Below, one piece after another: positions 7,929 to 16,489 of a stretch of DNA of 64,000 bases; the stretch's first letter is position 1, and every line of letters starts with the position of its first letter. The stretch is from Terasakiella brassicae. GTDB lineage: Bacteria; Pseudomonadota; Alphaproteobacteria; Rhodospirillales; Terasakiellaceae. The notes below the pieces were generated by a model. That model saw only the letters and a list, made by a program, of their open reading frames with translations, did not search any database and was not told the origin of the DNA. The stretch lies in assembly GCF_014641495.1 (NCBI RefSeq), contig NZ_BMHV01000010.1, positions 1 to 64,000 of the forward strand, in the 5' to 3' direction. Made by a program: the position numbers and the translations under genes.

Positions 7929-8429
7929 ATGCATAAAAGAATCGTTGAAAAGAATTTAAAAACACTGGATGCGGAACGGGCCAACTATTTCAACGATGTG
8001 ATTGGTTACCTCGAAGACATTGAAGAAACACAACGTTTCCCCAATCTCGTTTATTTAACGTTGAAGGATATCCTTGATATTGCCCCAACCTATATCGAGA
8101 AAAAAGCCTTTGCCTTGTTGTTGCTGAAATTTGTGACCCATCATCGTCTGGAATTACAAAAAATCATCTTCGACAAAGAATATCTTTATGATGAAAATGT
8201 TTTGCGCAAAGTAACCGGAAAGCTCATTGAGGCCATCGTGGACCAAACCATTCAGGGATATGAAGAGGGCCAGATTGATACGGGCGAAGCCGTGGTGCAG
8301 AAATACACCTATCCATATCGCGCAATGGACCTTGTTGATGTCGACGATGAAGAAGAACTGGAACGCGCAAAACAAGAAGAACACCGCCGCCAAGCCGCCT
8401 ATACAGGGCCAGAACGTCGCCGCAGATAA
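7929..8429 (+). CDS. Conserved hypothetical protein, helical, Arg-rich tail
   Basis: 166 residues from an ATG with a GGAG ribosome-binding site; the frame is open upstream but overlaps the peptidase gene. Predicted mainly helical (FNDVIGYLEDIEETQRFPNL, FALLLLKFVTHHRLELQKII), with a charged C-terminus ending GPERRRR. No signal peptide or catalytic motif. I do not recognise the family. It sits between an M32 peptidase and the ClpXP adaptor SspB, which hints at, but does not show, a role in protein turnover. Confidence 0.75.
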   Translation: MHKRIVEKNLKTLDAERANYFNDVIGYLEDIEETQRFPNLVYLTLKDILDIAPTYIEKKAFALLLLKFVTHHRLELQKIIFDKEYLYDENVLRKVTGKLIEAIVDQTIQGYEEGQIDTGEAVVQKYTYPYRAMDLVDVDDEEELERAKQEEHRRQAAYTGPERRRR

Positions 8430-8565
8430 AGCGGTGCTGGACCCTTTAATTTTCTCTATACCAAAGGTTGGTACAAGAGGGATGGAAAAATAAGTTTACC
8501 TTGCTCTGCGTTCGGTTCTATATTGAGGGCAAGTTATAGTATTTTCCAAGCCAAGAAAGCTTTTC

Positions 8566-9078
8566 ATGGATATCATGGACACCTTACGATACGACCGCTG
8601 GATCGAAGACGCACTAAAAAGCGTGGTGCGCAAAGCCCTGACCTATTGTCAGGAAAACGGCCTGCCGGGCGACCATCATTTTTATATTACATTTGCAACC
8701 GATCATCCCGATGTGATCATGCCCGACAGCTTGCGTGATCAATATCCGGAAGAAATCACAATTGTGATTGAACACGAATATTGGGATCTGGAAGTGACGC
8801 AAGATTACTTTGATGTGGTTTTGAGCTTCAGCGAAGTAAAAACACCGATCCACGTGCCGTTTGAGGCCGTTACAGGGTTTGCCGATCCGAGCGTGAAATT
8901 TGGATTACAGTTCAAGATGGAAATGCTTGATCCGGAAGATCTGGATGACGACGACATGATGGATGATGACGACGAAGACATGATGCAATCGCAATCGGAT
9001 GAAGAGAAGACATCCGATACCCCTGAAGAGGGCAAAGACAATGTGATTGCACTGGATGCCTTTCGCAATAAGAAATAG
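8566..9078 (+). CDS. sspB: ClpXP adaptor protein SspB (alphaproteobacterial type)
   Basis: 170 residues. SspB tethers ssrA-tagged and other substrates to ClpXP. The N-terminal domain (about 1-120) has the alpha-SspB pattern: LPGDHHFYITFATDHPDV, LRDQYPEEITIVIEHEYWDL and IHVPFEAVTGFADPSVKFGL. A flexible acidic linker (DPEDLDDDDMMDDDDED, about 125-142) leads to the C-terminal tail VIALDAFRNKK, which matches the ClpX-binding XB motif of this family. It has its own downstream terminator. Confidence 0.93.
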   Translation: MDIMDTLRYDRWIEDALKSVVRKALTYCQENGLPGDHHFYITFATDHPDVIMPDSLRDQYPEEITIVIEHEYWDLEVTQDYFDVVLSFSEVKTPIHVPFEAVTGFADPSVKFGLQFKMEMLDPEDLDDDDMMDDDDEDMMQSQSDEEKTSDTPEEGKDNVIALDAFRNKK

Positions 9079-9086
9079 TTTTTTTC

Positions 9087-9115
9087 GGGCTGGATTTCTT
9101 CCAGCCCCTTTTTTT
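9087..9115 (+). terminator. Rho-independent terminator after sspB
   Basis: GGGCTGG pairs with CCAGCCC around an ATTTCTT loop, followed by a run of T residues, starting 8 bases after the sspB stop. Confidence 0.92.
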
Positions 9116-9147
9116 GTTTCACAGACCTATTGAATGAGAAGATAGAG

Positions 9148-10755
9148 ATGAGCGATTCCGTTTATTATGACATGTTTCCTGTGGGTGATGACACCACTCA
9201 ATATCGTAAACTAACTTCGGATTTTGTATCCACGATCGAGGTCGATGGCAAAGAGGTGTTGAAAGTTGATCCCGAAGCCATCCGTTTATTGACCAAAGAA
9301 GCGTTCAAGGAAATCTCTCATAAACTGCGCCCGGCCCATATGAAACAGGTTGCCAGCATTCTGGATGACCCGGAAGCATCTGATAACGACCGTTTTGTCG
9401 CCCTTGAAATGATCAAGAACGCAACCATTGCCGCCGATGGTATTTTGCCGCTTTGTCAGGATACGGGAACGGCGATTGTTATGGGCAAACGTGGGAAATA
9501 TTGCTGGGTTGATGGGCAAGACGAAGAGGCCATTTCCCAAGGTGTTGCACAAGCTTATACTGACCTGAACCTGCGTTATTCGCAAGTCTCACCTGTCGAT
9601 ATGTATGAAGAAGTCAACACAGGCAATAACCTGCCCGCACAGATTGACCTTTATGCAACCGAAGGCAATGCCTATAAATTTATGTTTATGGCAAAAGGCG
9701 GCGGGTCGGCAAACAAGACCTATCTGTATCAACAGACCAAAGCCTTGTTAAACCCCGCCTCCCTGAAAGCATTTTTGGATGAAAAAATCCGCACATTGGG
9801 AACAGCCGCCTGTCCGCCCTACCACCTTGCGATCACTATCGGTGGGACATCGGCAGAAACCAACCTGAAAACAACCAAGCTGGCCTCTGCAAAATATCTG
9901 GATAACCTGCCGACAAGCGGCGGCGATAAAGGGCAAGCGTTCCGCGATGTGGAATTTGAACAGGAAGTCCTGAAAATGACACAGGACATGGGCATGGGTG
10001 CCCAGTTTGGCGGTAAATATTTCTGCCATGATGTGCGTGTCGTCCGCCTGCCACGTCATGGTGCAAGCTGCCCGGTTTCCATCGGTGTGTCTTGTTCCGC
10101 AGACCGTCAGTTGTTTGCAAAAATCACCAAGGACGGTGTCTTCATCGAACAATTGTGCGATAACCCGGCAGATTATTTGCCCATCGCTGACGCTGAAAGC
10201 GCACAGGAAGTGTCCATCGATTTGAATCAGCCTATGGCAGATATCCTGAAAACCCTGTCTGAATATCCGGTGAAAACCCGTGTGAAAATGACAGGTACCA
10301 TGATTGTGGCGCGCGATATCGCCCATGCCAAGCTGAAAGAACTGCTGGATGCAGGCAAGGAATTGCCGCAGTATTTCAAAGATCACCCGGTTTATTATGC
10401 CGGTCCAGCCAAAACACCAGAAGGGTATGCCTCTGGTTCCTTCGGTCCGACAACAGCCGGACGTATGGACGCTTATGTTGACCTGTTCCAAGCCAATGGC
10501 GGGTCCATGTTAATGGTCGCCAAAGGAAACCGTTCACAAGCTGTAACGGATGCTTGCAACAAACATGGTGGCTTCTATCTGGGGTCTATCGGTGGGGTTG
10601 CTGCGGAATTGACGCAAAAATCCATCAAAAAAATGGAATGTCTGGAATATCCTGAACTGGGTATGGAAGCCATTTGGAAAATCGAAGTTGAAGATTTCCC
10701 CGCGTTTATCATCGTGGATGACAAAGGCAACGATTTCTTCAAAGAATTCGTGTAA
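9148..10755 (+). CDS. Class I fumarate hydratase (iron-sulfur)
   Basis: 535 residues from the ATG at 9148; a TTG at 9130 would add six. Interconverts fumarate and malate using an oxygen-sensitive [4Fe-4S] cluster. The N-terminal domain has the cluster motif [12 protein letters not shown] and [10 protein letters not shown]; the C-terminal domain has [27 protein letters not shown] and [15 protein letters not shown], all standard for the FumA/FumB type. Monocistronic, with terminators on both sides. A reductive TCA branch fits the rquA gene 1.5 kb away. Confidence 0.95.
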   Translation: MSDSVYYDMFPVGDDTTQYRKLTSDFVSTIEVDGKEVLKVDPEAIRLLTKEAFKEISHKLRPAHMKQVASILDDPEASDNDRFVALEMIKNATIAADGILPLCQDTGTAIVMGKRGKYCWVDGQDEEAISQGVAQAYTDLNLRYSQVSPVDMYEEVNTGNNLPAQIDLYATEGNAYKFMFMAKGGGSANKTYLYQQTKALLNPASLKAFLDEKIRTLGTAACPPYHLAITIGGTSAETNLKTTKLASAKYLDNLPTSGGDKGQAFRDVEFEQEVLKMTQDMGMGAQFGGKYFCHDVRVVRLPRHGASCPVSIGVSCSADRQLFAKITKDGVFIEQLCDNPADYLPIADAESAQEVSIDLNQPMADILKTLSEYPVKTRVKMTGTMIVARDIAHAKLKELLDAGKELPQYFKDHPVYYAGPAKTPEGYASGSFGPTTAGRMDAYVDLFQANGGSMLMVAKGNRSQAVTDACNKHGGFYLGSIGGVAAELTQKSIKKMECLEYPELGMEAIWKIEVEDFPAFIIVDDKGNDFFKEFV

Positions 10756-10769
10756 TTACAAAACAAAAC

Positions 10770-10798
10770 GCCCCTGTGTCAAAACAGGGGCTTTTCTT
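10770..10798 (+). terminator. Rho-independent terminator after fumarase
   Basis: GCCCCTG pairs with CAGGGGC around TGTCAAAA, followed by TTTTCTT, 14 bases after the fumarase stop. A second inverted repeat (AAAGGCTC ... GAGCCTTT) just downstream may serve the convergent ribbon-helix-helix gene. Confidence 0.88.
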
Positions 10799-10837
10799 CA
10801 AAGGCTCTCCGGCAATTATGCTGCGGGAGCCTTTATT

Positions 10838-11119
10838 TTATCGGCGGGTATTTTCCAGAATAAAGACACGAATTGCACTGGACAGATTGCCTGTGCGTTC
10901 TTTGTCAATTTCGGTGATCAGCGCATTCATCGACATGTCGCGTTCATCCGCGAGGTCTTTCAGCGCATCCCAAAAGGCATTTTCCAAGGATACACTGGTC
11001 CCGTGTCCGGCAATCGTTACCGATCTTTTTCGTAAAGAAAGTTTTTCAGTCATAAGTGGCACAGCCATTCCGCGATGTTCCCAGTAAATGTTAACCGCTT
11101 GTGCAGATTGCGTCATCAT
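10838..11119 (-). CDS. Ribbon-helix-helix domain protein (RHH_4 type)
   Basis: 93 residues from the ATG with a GGGGAG ribosome-binding site; later ATGs at 11068 or 11053 would give the more usual 70-80 residue size. The core RKRSVTIAGHGTSVSLENAF with WDALKDLADERDMSMNALI, then ERTGNLSSAIRVFIL, is the arc-like ribbon-helix-helix family common in alphaproteobacteria. These are small dimeric DNA-binding proteins. Targets are unknown. It is convergent with the fumarase gene and divergent from the LysR gene. Confidence 0.85.
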   Translation of the reverse strand: MMTQSAQAVNIYWEHRGMAVPLMTEKLSLRKRSVTIAGHGTSVSLENAFWDALKDLADERDMSMNALITEIDKERTGNLSSAIRVFILENTRR

Positions 11120-11264
11120 ATTGTCGAAACTCCCCGTGAGAAAATTTAATTGTTTAGCTCTATTGGCTTTTTGTTTTTCTTATTTCTTTATTCTTATGCC
11201 TTTCCATTGCCTTGAACAAACGATAAGATTTCATTGATATGTTGAATTTAATTCATGTGAAGTA

Positions 11265-12182
11265 ATGTCCAGATCCCTTCCCCCTCTTCCTCAATTACGG
11301 TCTTTTGAAGCGGCCGCCCGGCTTTTAAGCTTTAAACAAGCTGCGGAAGACCTGCATGTCACACCGTCTGCCGTCTCTCATGCCGTACAGGCCTTGGAAG
11401 ATTATCTTGGGGTGAAACTGTTTCACCGTATTGCAAAAGGAAAACGACAAGACAAGGCCTTGCGATTAAGCGATGCGGGCAAGGCGCTTTTACCCAGTTT
11501 GACACGTTCTTTTGATGAGATTGAAAAGGCGGTTGTCTCGGTTATGGCACAAGGGGCCGCCGATATTTTAACGGTGGCAACCGCACCGATCTTTGCAAAA
11601 TCATGGTTGATGCCGCGCTTGCATCGTTTTGTCAGTGCTTATCCCGATGTCAATATTCGGGTCAATTCCACCTTAAATCCGACCGAAAGCCTGTCCGGGC
11701 AATTTGATGTCGGCTTGATGTACGGGCGAGGCGTTTGGCCGGGTTTGGTCTGTGAAATGCTTTTCCCGGAAACAATGGTACCGGTCTGTTCACCAACGTT
11801 AATTCAACAAGCGGCTCCCCTCACCTGCCCGCAGGACCTTGCGGGCCATACCTTAATCCATAGTGAGGCACGCCTGACGTCATGGTCCATGTGGCTGGAA
11901 AATGCAGGTGTGGAAGGTATTAACCCGGCAAAGGGACTGCATTTCAACCGCGCCACCCTTGCCATTGCAGCCGCCATTAACGGATTGGGGGTGGCATTGG
12001 AAGGAAAAACCGCCGTGTTGGACGAATTACAAAGCGGGGAGTTGATTATCCCCTTCGAAGCCCCGGTCATGCCGGACCAACAAGACGGTTATTATCTCGC
12101 CTATCCCGAAGGACGCGGCGATATTGAAAAAGTCGTTCTCTTTCGAAAATGGGTGCAAGAAGAAGCAGCTATGCAAAATTGA
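11265..12182 (+). CDS. LysR-family transcriptional regulator (GcvA-like)
   Basis: 305 residues. N-terminal winged helix (LPQLRSFEAAARLLSFKQAA, DLHVTPSAVSHAVQALEDYL, about residues 7-65) and a C-terminal LysR substrate-binding domain from about 90 onward. The pattern PLPQLRSFEAAARL is typical of the GcvA/AmpR subgroup. It is read in the same direction as rquA, 81 bases upstream of it. Whether it controls rquA, itself or a distant gene cannot be told from the sequence. Confidence 0.93.
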   Translation: MSRSLPPLPQLRSFEAAARLLSFKQAAEDLHVTPSAVSHAVQALEDYLGVKLFHRIAKGKRQDKALRLSDAGKALLPSLTRSFDEIEKAVVSVMAQGAADILTVATAPIFAKSWLMPRLHRFVSAYPDVNIRVNSTLNPTESLSGQFDVGLMYGRGVWPGLVCEMLFPETMVPVCSPTLIQQAAPLTCPQDLAGHTLIHSEARLTSWSMWLENAGVEGINPAKGLHFNRATLAIAAAINGLGVALEGKTAVLDELQSGELIIPFEAPVMPDQQDGYYLAYPEGRGDIEKVVLFRKWVQEEAAMQN

Positions 12183-12263
12183 CGGAGCTATGCCCCAAAA
12201 CCGTCACTTTACGTGCATTCAAAAGTATGAATATATTTTAGAACGTATCAAATGAGGGGGCTC

Positions 12264-12992
12264 ATGACTTTTTATAGAAAGCAGGATGGCGATACATCTG
12301 CTGCACAGGCCTGTGCGTCAACATCAACAGGCGTGCCGGACTATTTGCGCGAAACCTATACATGGGCCTATTTGAATCCTAAAACAGTGCCGTGGCTGAG
12401 TTCCGCTCCTGTGGTGGCCGCTATTTTGTGGGGCAACGCATCGCGTTTGATCCGTAAAACGGTGGAAGAGATTGAACCGGGCACGCGCGTCTTGCAGGCC
12501 GCCGCCGTTTATGGACGGTTTTCAACCAAACTTGCACAGGCTGTTGGTGAAAACGGCCAACTTGATGTGATCGACATTGCCCCTATTCAGGTGGAAACGG
12601 CACGCAAACGGGTTCAAGGCATGAACCAAGCCAAGGTAATGATCGGGGATGCGTCTGTTGTGCGTTCAACCCCATATGATACGGTGGTTTGTTTTTTCTT
12701 GCTGCATGAAGTCCCGGAAGCCATGAAAAACAAAATTGTTTCGGCTTTACTCGCATCCACAAAGCCGGGCGGCAAAGTCGTGTTTGTCGATTATCACAAA
12801 CCTTCCCCGCTTCATCCGTTAAAGCCCGTTATGAGCAAGATTTTTGACTGGCTGGAACCTTTTGCAAAAGGTCTGTGGCACAAGGAAATTGAGGAATATG
12901 CACCAGACAACAACGATGTTATCTGGCGCAAAGAAACCTTGTTTGGCGGTATGTATCAAAAAGTGGTTGCCGAACGCCGCAAACCTACTTGA
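12264..12992 (+). CDS. rquA: Rhodoquinone biosynthesis methyltransferase-like protein RquA
   Basis: 242 residues from the ATG at 12264, which has an AGGGGG ribosome-binding site; the ATG at 12252 lies before it. RquA converts ubiquinone to rhodoquinone, the low-potential quinone for fumarate reduction. Family features visible are PDYLRETYTWAYLNP near the start, ILWGN, the altered SAM motif RVLQAAAVYGRFSTKLA in place of the usual acidic-glycine loop, LDVIDIAPIQVE, CFFLLHEVPE, GGKVVFVDYHKPSPLHPLKP, LEPFAKGLWHKEIEEY and a C-terminal FGGMYQKVV. This combination separates RquA from UbiE/UbiG. Its 3' end overlaps the convergent LysE gene by 8 bases. Confidence 0.88.
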   Translation: MTFYRKQDGDTSAAQACASTSTGVPDYLRETYTWAYLNPKTVPWLSSAPVVAAILWGNASRLIRKTVEEIEPGTRVLQAAAVYGRFSTKLAQAVGENGQLDVIDIAPIQVETARKRVQGMNQAKVMIGDASVVRSTPYDTVVCFFLLHEVPEAMKNKIVSALLASTKPGGKVVFVDYHKPSPLHPLKPVMSKIFDWLEPFAKGLWHKEIEEYAPDNNDVIWRKETLFGGMYQKVVAERRKPT

Positions 12993-13614
12993 TTAAATGT
13001 TCCCATAACATCAAACCTGCGAAAAACAGCAGGAAAGCCCCGGTCGTCGCATTCACCGTTTTTTGAACACGCGGACGCGACAGCCACGCCTTAACCGCGT
13101 CCGCTGCCCAAGCCAATGGGGCTTGCCATAAAACATTAATCAGGACCAAGACAAGGGCAAGGATAACCAATTGCAAAGTGACCTGCCCTTTTTCTGGATC
13201 AACAAAGTTCGGCAGCAAGGCCAAAAACAGGATAATGACTTTCGGATTCAGCAAGTTGCACACCGTGGCGTCGATCATGGCCTTTTTCCACGTAATCTGC
13301 GGACCTTGGCTATCAAACTTCAGGGTTGTCCCCCGAAAGCCCTGAATGCCGATCCATGCCAGATAGGCCGCCCCGAAGGTCGCCACCAATTTAAACAAAA
13401 TGGGGCTGGAAGCAATGATGACGGAGATACCGAAAATCGCCAGCAAGGTATGACCAACCAGCCCGATTTGCACCCCAAGAACCGTTGCAAACCCGACATT
13501 ACGCCCTGAATTCAAGGCATAGCGCAAAATCAAAACCGTATCAGGACCGGGGGAAAGCACAATGGCCCCGGCCGTAAGTGCAAAGGCCAGTAAAGTTGCA
13601 GGATCAATCGGCAT
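12985..13614 (-). CDS. LysE/RhtB-family amino acid exporter
   Basis: 209 residues, about six membrane segments. LSPGPDTVLILRYALNSGR near the N-terminus is the family signature, with LLNPKVIILFLALLPNFV in the middle. Exports amino acids or homoserine lactones across the inner membrane; the substrate is not predictable. The ATG at 13612-13614 overlaps the stop of the upstream hydrolase gene (TGATG), so the two form an operon. A GTG at 13617 is an alternative start. Confidence 0.92.
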   Translation of the reverse strand: MPIDPATLLAFALTAGAIVLSPGPDTVLILRYALNSGRNVGFATVLGVQIGLVGHTLLAIFGISVIIASSPILFKLVATFGAAYLAWIGIQGFRGTTLKFDSQGPQITWKKAMIDATVCNLLNPKVIILFLALLPNFVDPEKGQVTLQLVILALVLVLINVLWQAPLAWAADAVKAWLSRPRVQKTVNATTGAFLLFFAGLMLWEHLIK

Positions 13615-14252
13615 CACACATGTTCTTTCAACCAGTTTGCAATCGCGTCAATGGCTTCCATCTGGTTTTCACGCATGGTCCGCCCGGATAAAACGCGCGG
13701 TTTAAGGTCGTGATCCCCGTCATCGGCCCAATGAAAATCAATTGTATCGGGCAAGCCATATTCGACAACCTCGTCCCACCAACCAAAACTGTCGCGTGCG
13801 CCTTGGCAAATCAATGTCGGGGTTTTAAGCGTCATCAGATGATCAATACGCAGATATTCTTTTTCTGACTTGCCCAAGGGATGAAACGGATACCCGGTCA
13901 CGCAGACACCCTTAACCGGGGCACCTTCATCTTCCAACTCGGCCGCAACCATTGTCGCCATACGTCCCCCCAGTGATTTTCCACCGATGAACAGTTTCTC
14001 ACTACCGCCAAGGTCCGTTATAACCTCCCGCCAGGCCTTCAACAATTTGGGTGTGCGATCTGGCGGACGTTTCTTGCCCGTTTCCCGGCGTTTTTGCATA
14101 TAGGGAAATTCAAAACGAACAACGCGTATATCGCGTTCGCCCAGCCCTTCAGCAACGCGTTCCATGAACTTGCTATCCATTTGTGCACCAGCGCCGTGGG
14201 CATAAACAAACGTAATATCGGCATTTTCGGGGCCGTTGAACAAATAGTTCAT
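13614..14252 (-). CDS. Alpha/beta-hydrolase family protein (KANL3/Tex30-like)
   Basis: 212 residues with an AAGGAAA ribosome-binding site. A small alpha/beta hydrolase: VYAHGAGAQMDSKFM near residue 18, FEFPYMQKRR, the nucleophile elbow FIGGKSLGGRMA (Ser about 93), TLICQGARDSFG with the acid and DDGDHDLKPR with the catalytic His. This matches the predicted-hydrolase family that includes human TEX30 and KANSL3. Substrate unknown. Translationally coupled to the LysE exporter. Confidence 0.88.
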   Translation of the reverse strand: MNYLFNGPENADITFVYAHGAGAQMDSKFMERVAEGLGERDIRVVRFEFPYMQKRRETGKKRPPDRTPKLLKAWREVITDLGGSEKLFIGGKSLGGRMATMVAAELEDEGAPVKGVCVTGYPFHPLGKSEKEYLRIDHLMTLKTPTLICQGARDSFGWWDEVVEYGLPDTIDFHWADDGDHDLKPRVLSGRTMRENQMEAIDAIANWLKEHV

Positions 14253-14336
14253 GGTATTTTCCTTTTGAATTGTGTAAGGCCTTCGCCTAGAGTTTAGACA
14301 ACATTAAGCTAACGCAAATAAAAAAGGATGCAAGCC

Positions 14337-14708
14337 ATGCTCAACGCGATTGATGCAATTCGTATTTTTTCCGGTGATTTTGAAGAAACACGGGACTTTT
14401 TTGTCAATGCATTAGGGTTCGTCATCGGGTTTGAGGGCGAGGGGGTCGCCGTTTACGATTTGGCAGGAACTAAATTGATTCTGGAAGAATTGGACCTGAG
14501 CGAACCGGAAGCCGCCGGCATGGTTGGGCGTTTTACCGGCATTTCCTTTGCTGTTGATGATATTGACACTGCCTATAAAGACTTGAAAGCCAAGGGTGTT
14601 CATTTCGAAGGAAAGCCGGAACGCGAAGAATGGGGCGGCGCGCTCGCTCATTTCCGTGACCCGGCCAACAATGTCTTTACCCTGGTTCAATATCCGCAAC
14701 AAAACTAA
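14337..14708 (+). CDS. VOC (glyoxalase/dioxygenase superfamily) protein
   Basis: 123 residues from the ATG at 14337, which has AAGGA eight bases upstream; the earlier ATG at 14328 overlaps that site. The beta-alpha-beta-beta-beta pattern of the vicinal oxygen chelate fold is seen in AIRIFSGDFEETRDFFVNAL, VAVYDLAGTKLILEE, ISFAVDDIDTAYKDLKAKGV and HFRDPANNVFTLVQY. Could be a glyoxalase-like enzyme, a dioxygenase or a resistance protein; the sequence alone does not decide. Confidence 0.9.
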   Translation: MLNAIDAIRIFSGDFEETRDFFVNALGFVIGFEGEGVAVYDLAGTKLILEELDLSEPEAAGMVGRFTGISFAVDDIDTAYKDLKAKGVHFEGKPEREEWGGALAHFRDPANNVFTLVQYPQQN

Positions 14709-14790
14709 TCACCAAGTCCGAATGTGGCGAGAAAGCCCGCACGACCATCGCTATCCTGCCCTGACATATAAAATTTAGGAAGGATAAGAG

Positions 14791-15699
14791 ATGGGACGTA
14801 TGCGGGCTTTTGATTGGGGACTCCTTCTAACATTGTCCCTTTTGTGGGGCGGGTCATTCTTTTTTACCGAAATCGCCTTGCGTGAAATTACCCCCCTTGT
14901 CACCGTCTGGGGGCGCGTGGCTTTGGCTTGCATCATCCTTTGGGCCATCCTTCGGTTTCGGGGTGTACGTGTGAGGTGAGATCGACGACTCTGGGCCGCT
15001 TTTCTTGTTATGGGCTGTTTGAATAATGTCATCCCTTTCAGTCTAATCGTCTGGGGACAGCAGGAAATCAGCGGCTCTCTTGCCTCTATTTTCAATGCGA
15101 CAACACCTTTTTTCACCGTAATTCTTGCGCAGTTTTTAACACAGGATGAACGTTTGACCCTGCCCAAAGTCATAGGGCTTGTGGTCGGATTTTCCGGTGT
15201 CGTTCTTATGGTCGGGATGGAAGCTCTTCATGGTTTGGCAAGCGCATTTTGGTCCCAAGCAGCTATTTTGTTGGCAGCTATTTCTTACGGATGCGCAGCG
15301 ATTTGGGGCCGGCGGTTTAAGGGGATAGATCCGATGGTGAGCGCCACCGGACAGGTCACGGCCTCAAGCCTGATTATGACACCTCTGGCCTTATGGTTTG
15401 GGTTCCCCCACGGCTATTTTATACCGTCCGGTGATGTTCTGGGGGCCATATTGGGGATTGCCTGTCTGTGTACCGTGGCTGCTTATATTCTGTATTTCAA
15501 AATATTGGAAACCAGCGGCGCTACCAATTTAATGTTGGTGACATTCCTGATCCCGCTGAGTGCGATTGCACTGGGCAATGTCTTTTTGCAGGAAACATTG
15601 TCCACGGACCAAATCACAGGAATGGTTTTAATCTTGTTAGGCTTACTCATCATGGACGGACGAATGCTGCGCAGCATTCGTTTTAAAACAATAGGCTAA
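14791..15699 (+). pseudogene. EamA/DMT-family permease gene with in-frame TGA
   Basis: Two frames in the same register, 14791-14979 and 14980-15699, form one 302-codon EamA transporter of normal length. The first encodes membrane segment 1 (LLLTLSLLWGGSFFFTEIAL) and segment 2. Codon 63 is TGA (14977-14979), and the next codons read DRRLWAAFLVMGCLNNVIPF, exactly as homologues continue. A single C-to-T change from CGA (Arg) would explain it. The downstream part could restart at ATG 15010 but lacks a ribosome-binding site and two membrane segments. A pseudogene or a sequencing error; no selenocysteine context is seen. The ribosome-binding site before 14791 (AGGAAGG) is intact. Confidence 0.85.
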
Positions 15700-16166
15700 G
15701 TCTTGGCGATCGTAGAAAATTGTGCTCGGGTCAAGCTTTGCAAATCTATGGGGCTAAGCTCAATTTCAAGACCACGTTTACCGGCACTGACAAAAATGGT
15801 GTCTTGTCCTTGTGCGCTGTCATCAATGAGCGTTGGCAATGATTTTTTTTGACCCAACGGACTGACCCCGCCCAAAACATACCCCGTTGTGGATTGCACT
15901 TTGCGCGCATCCGCCATAATCGCCTTTTTGACCTTCAGTGACTTGGCCGCAGCTTTTAGATCCAACATCGTATTTACAGGGACAATACAGACCGCCAACT
16001 GGTTTTGATCCGTGGCAACAACCAGTGTTTTGAAAACCCGGTTCATCGCAATATTCATTTTCTCAGCAGCCTCTTCCCCATAGGAAGGGGCACCGGGGTC
16101 GTGTTCATATTGATGGATTTGAAACGGGATCTTTTTCTTTTTTGCCAAATCAATAGCGGGGGTCAT
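15696..16166 (-). CDS. ybaK: Cys-tRNA(Pro)/Cys-tRNA(Cys) deacylase YbaK/EbsC
   Basis: 156 residues from the ATG at 16166. Hydrolyses mischarged Cys-tRNA(Pro), a trans-editing activity. Family features: MTPAIDLAKKKKIPFQIHQY, FKTLVVATDQNQLAVCIVPV, KVQSTTGYVLGGVSPLGQKK, and GLEIELSPIDLQ near the end. Length is normal. It converges with the EamA gene, overlapping by 4 bases. Confidence 0.92.
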   Translation of the reverse strand: MTPAIDLAKKKKIPFQIHQYEHDPGAPSYGEEAAEKMNIAMNRVFKTLVVATDQNQLAVCIVPVNTMLDLKAAAKSLKVKKAIMADARKVQSTTGYVLGGVSPLGQKKSLPTLIDDSAQGQDTIFVSAGKRGLEIELSPIDLQSLTRAQFSTIAKT

Positions 16167-16489
16167 GCAAATCAACCAAGTTGTTGTCTCAGATCAGGCC
16201 CATAAAATCCTACAGAGAAACGCGTCTGTCAAATGTCATAAAAGATATATCGGGCGAATCAGTCTTTCTCTGCAGATTTATCCCCGACAGACCGAGTGTC
16301 ATATTTGATACTTAGAGAGGAAAAAAAACCATTTTCTTCGCAATAAAAATGCGCCAAACACCCCTTTTTTATAAAAATAAATCATAGGAGTTGCGTTCAT
16401 ATGTGGAAGGGATATTCTTTTATCGAACTTATAATACTATAAAAAGCTTGGGCACGAACCCGGGAAAACCTATGGCCTGAGGGGAAACG
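16167..16489. other. Intergenic region upstream of the hybrid kinase
   Basis: 323 AT-rich bases between divergent genes. A TATAAT at 16430-16435 could be a -10 box for the kinase gene, 55 bases upstream of its ATG, but no convincing -35 box is placed correctly. I see no RNA gene, repeat or extra reading frame. Confidence 0.5.

Noticed and set aside
9748-10491. 247-codon frame antisense to fumarase
   Set aside because: The plus strand encodes a fully conserved class I fumarase; the antisense product is Cys/His-rich with no family resemblance.
14977-14979. TGA in the EamA gene as a selenocysteine codon
   Set aside because: Transporters of this family have no selenocysteine members, and no SECIS-like hairpin was apparent just downstream.
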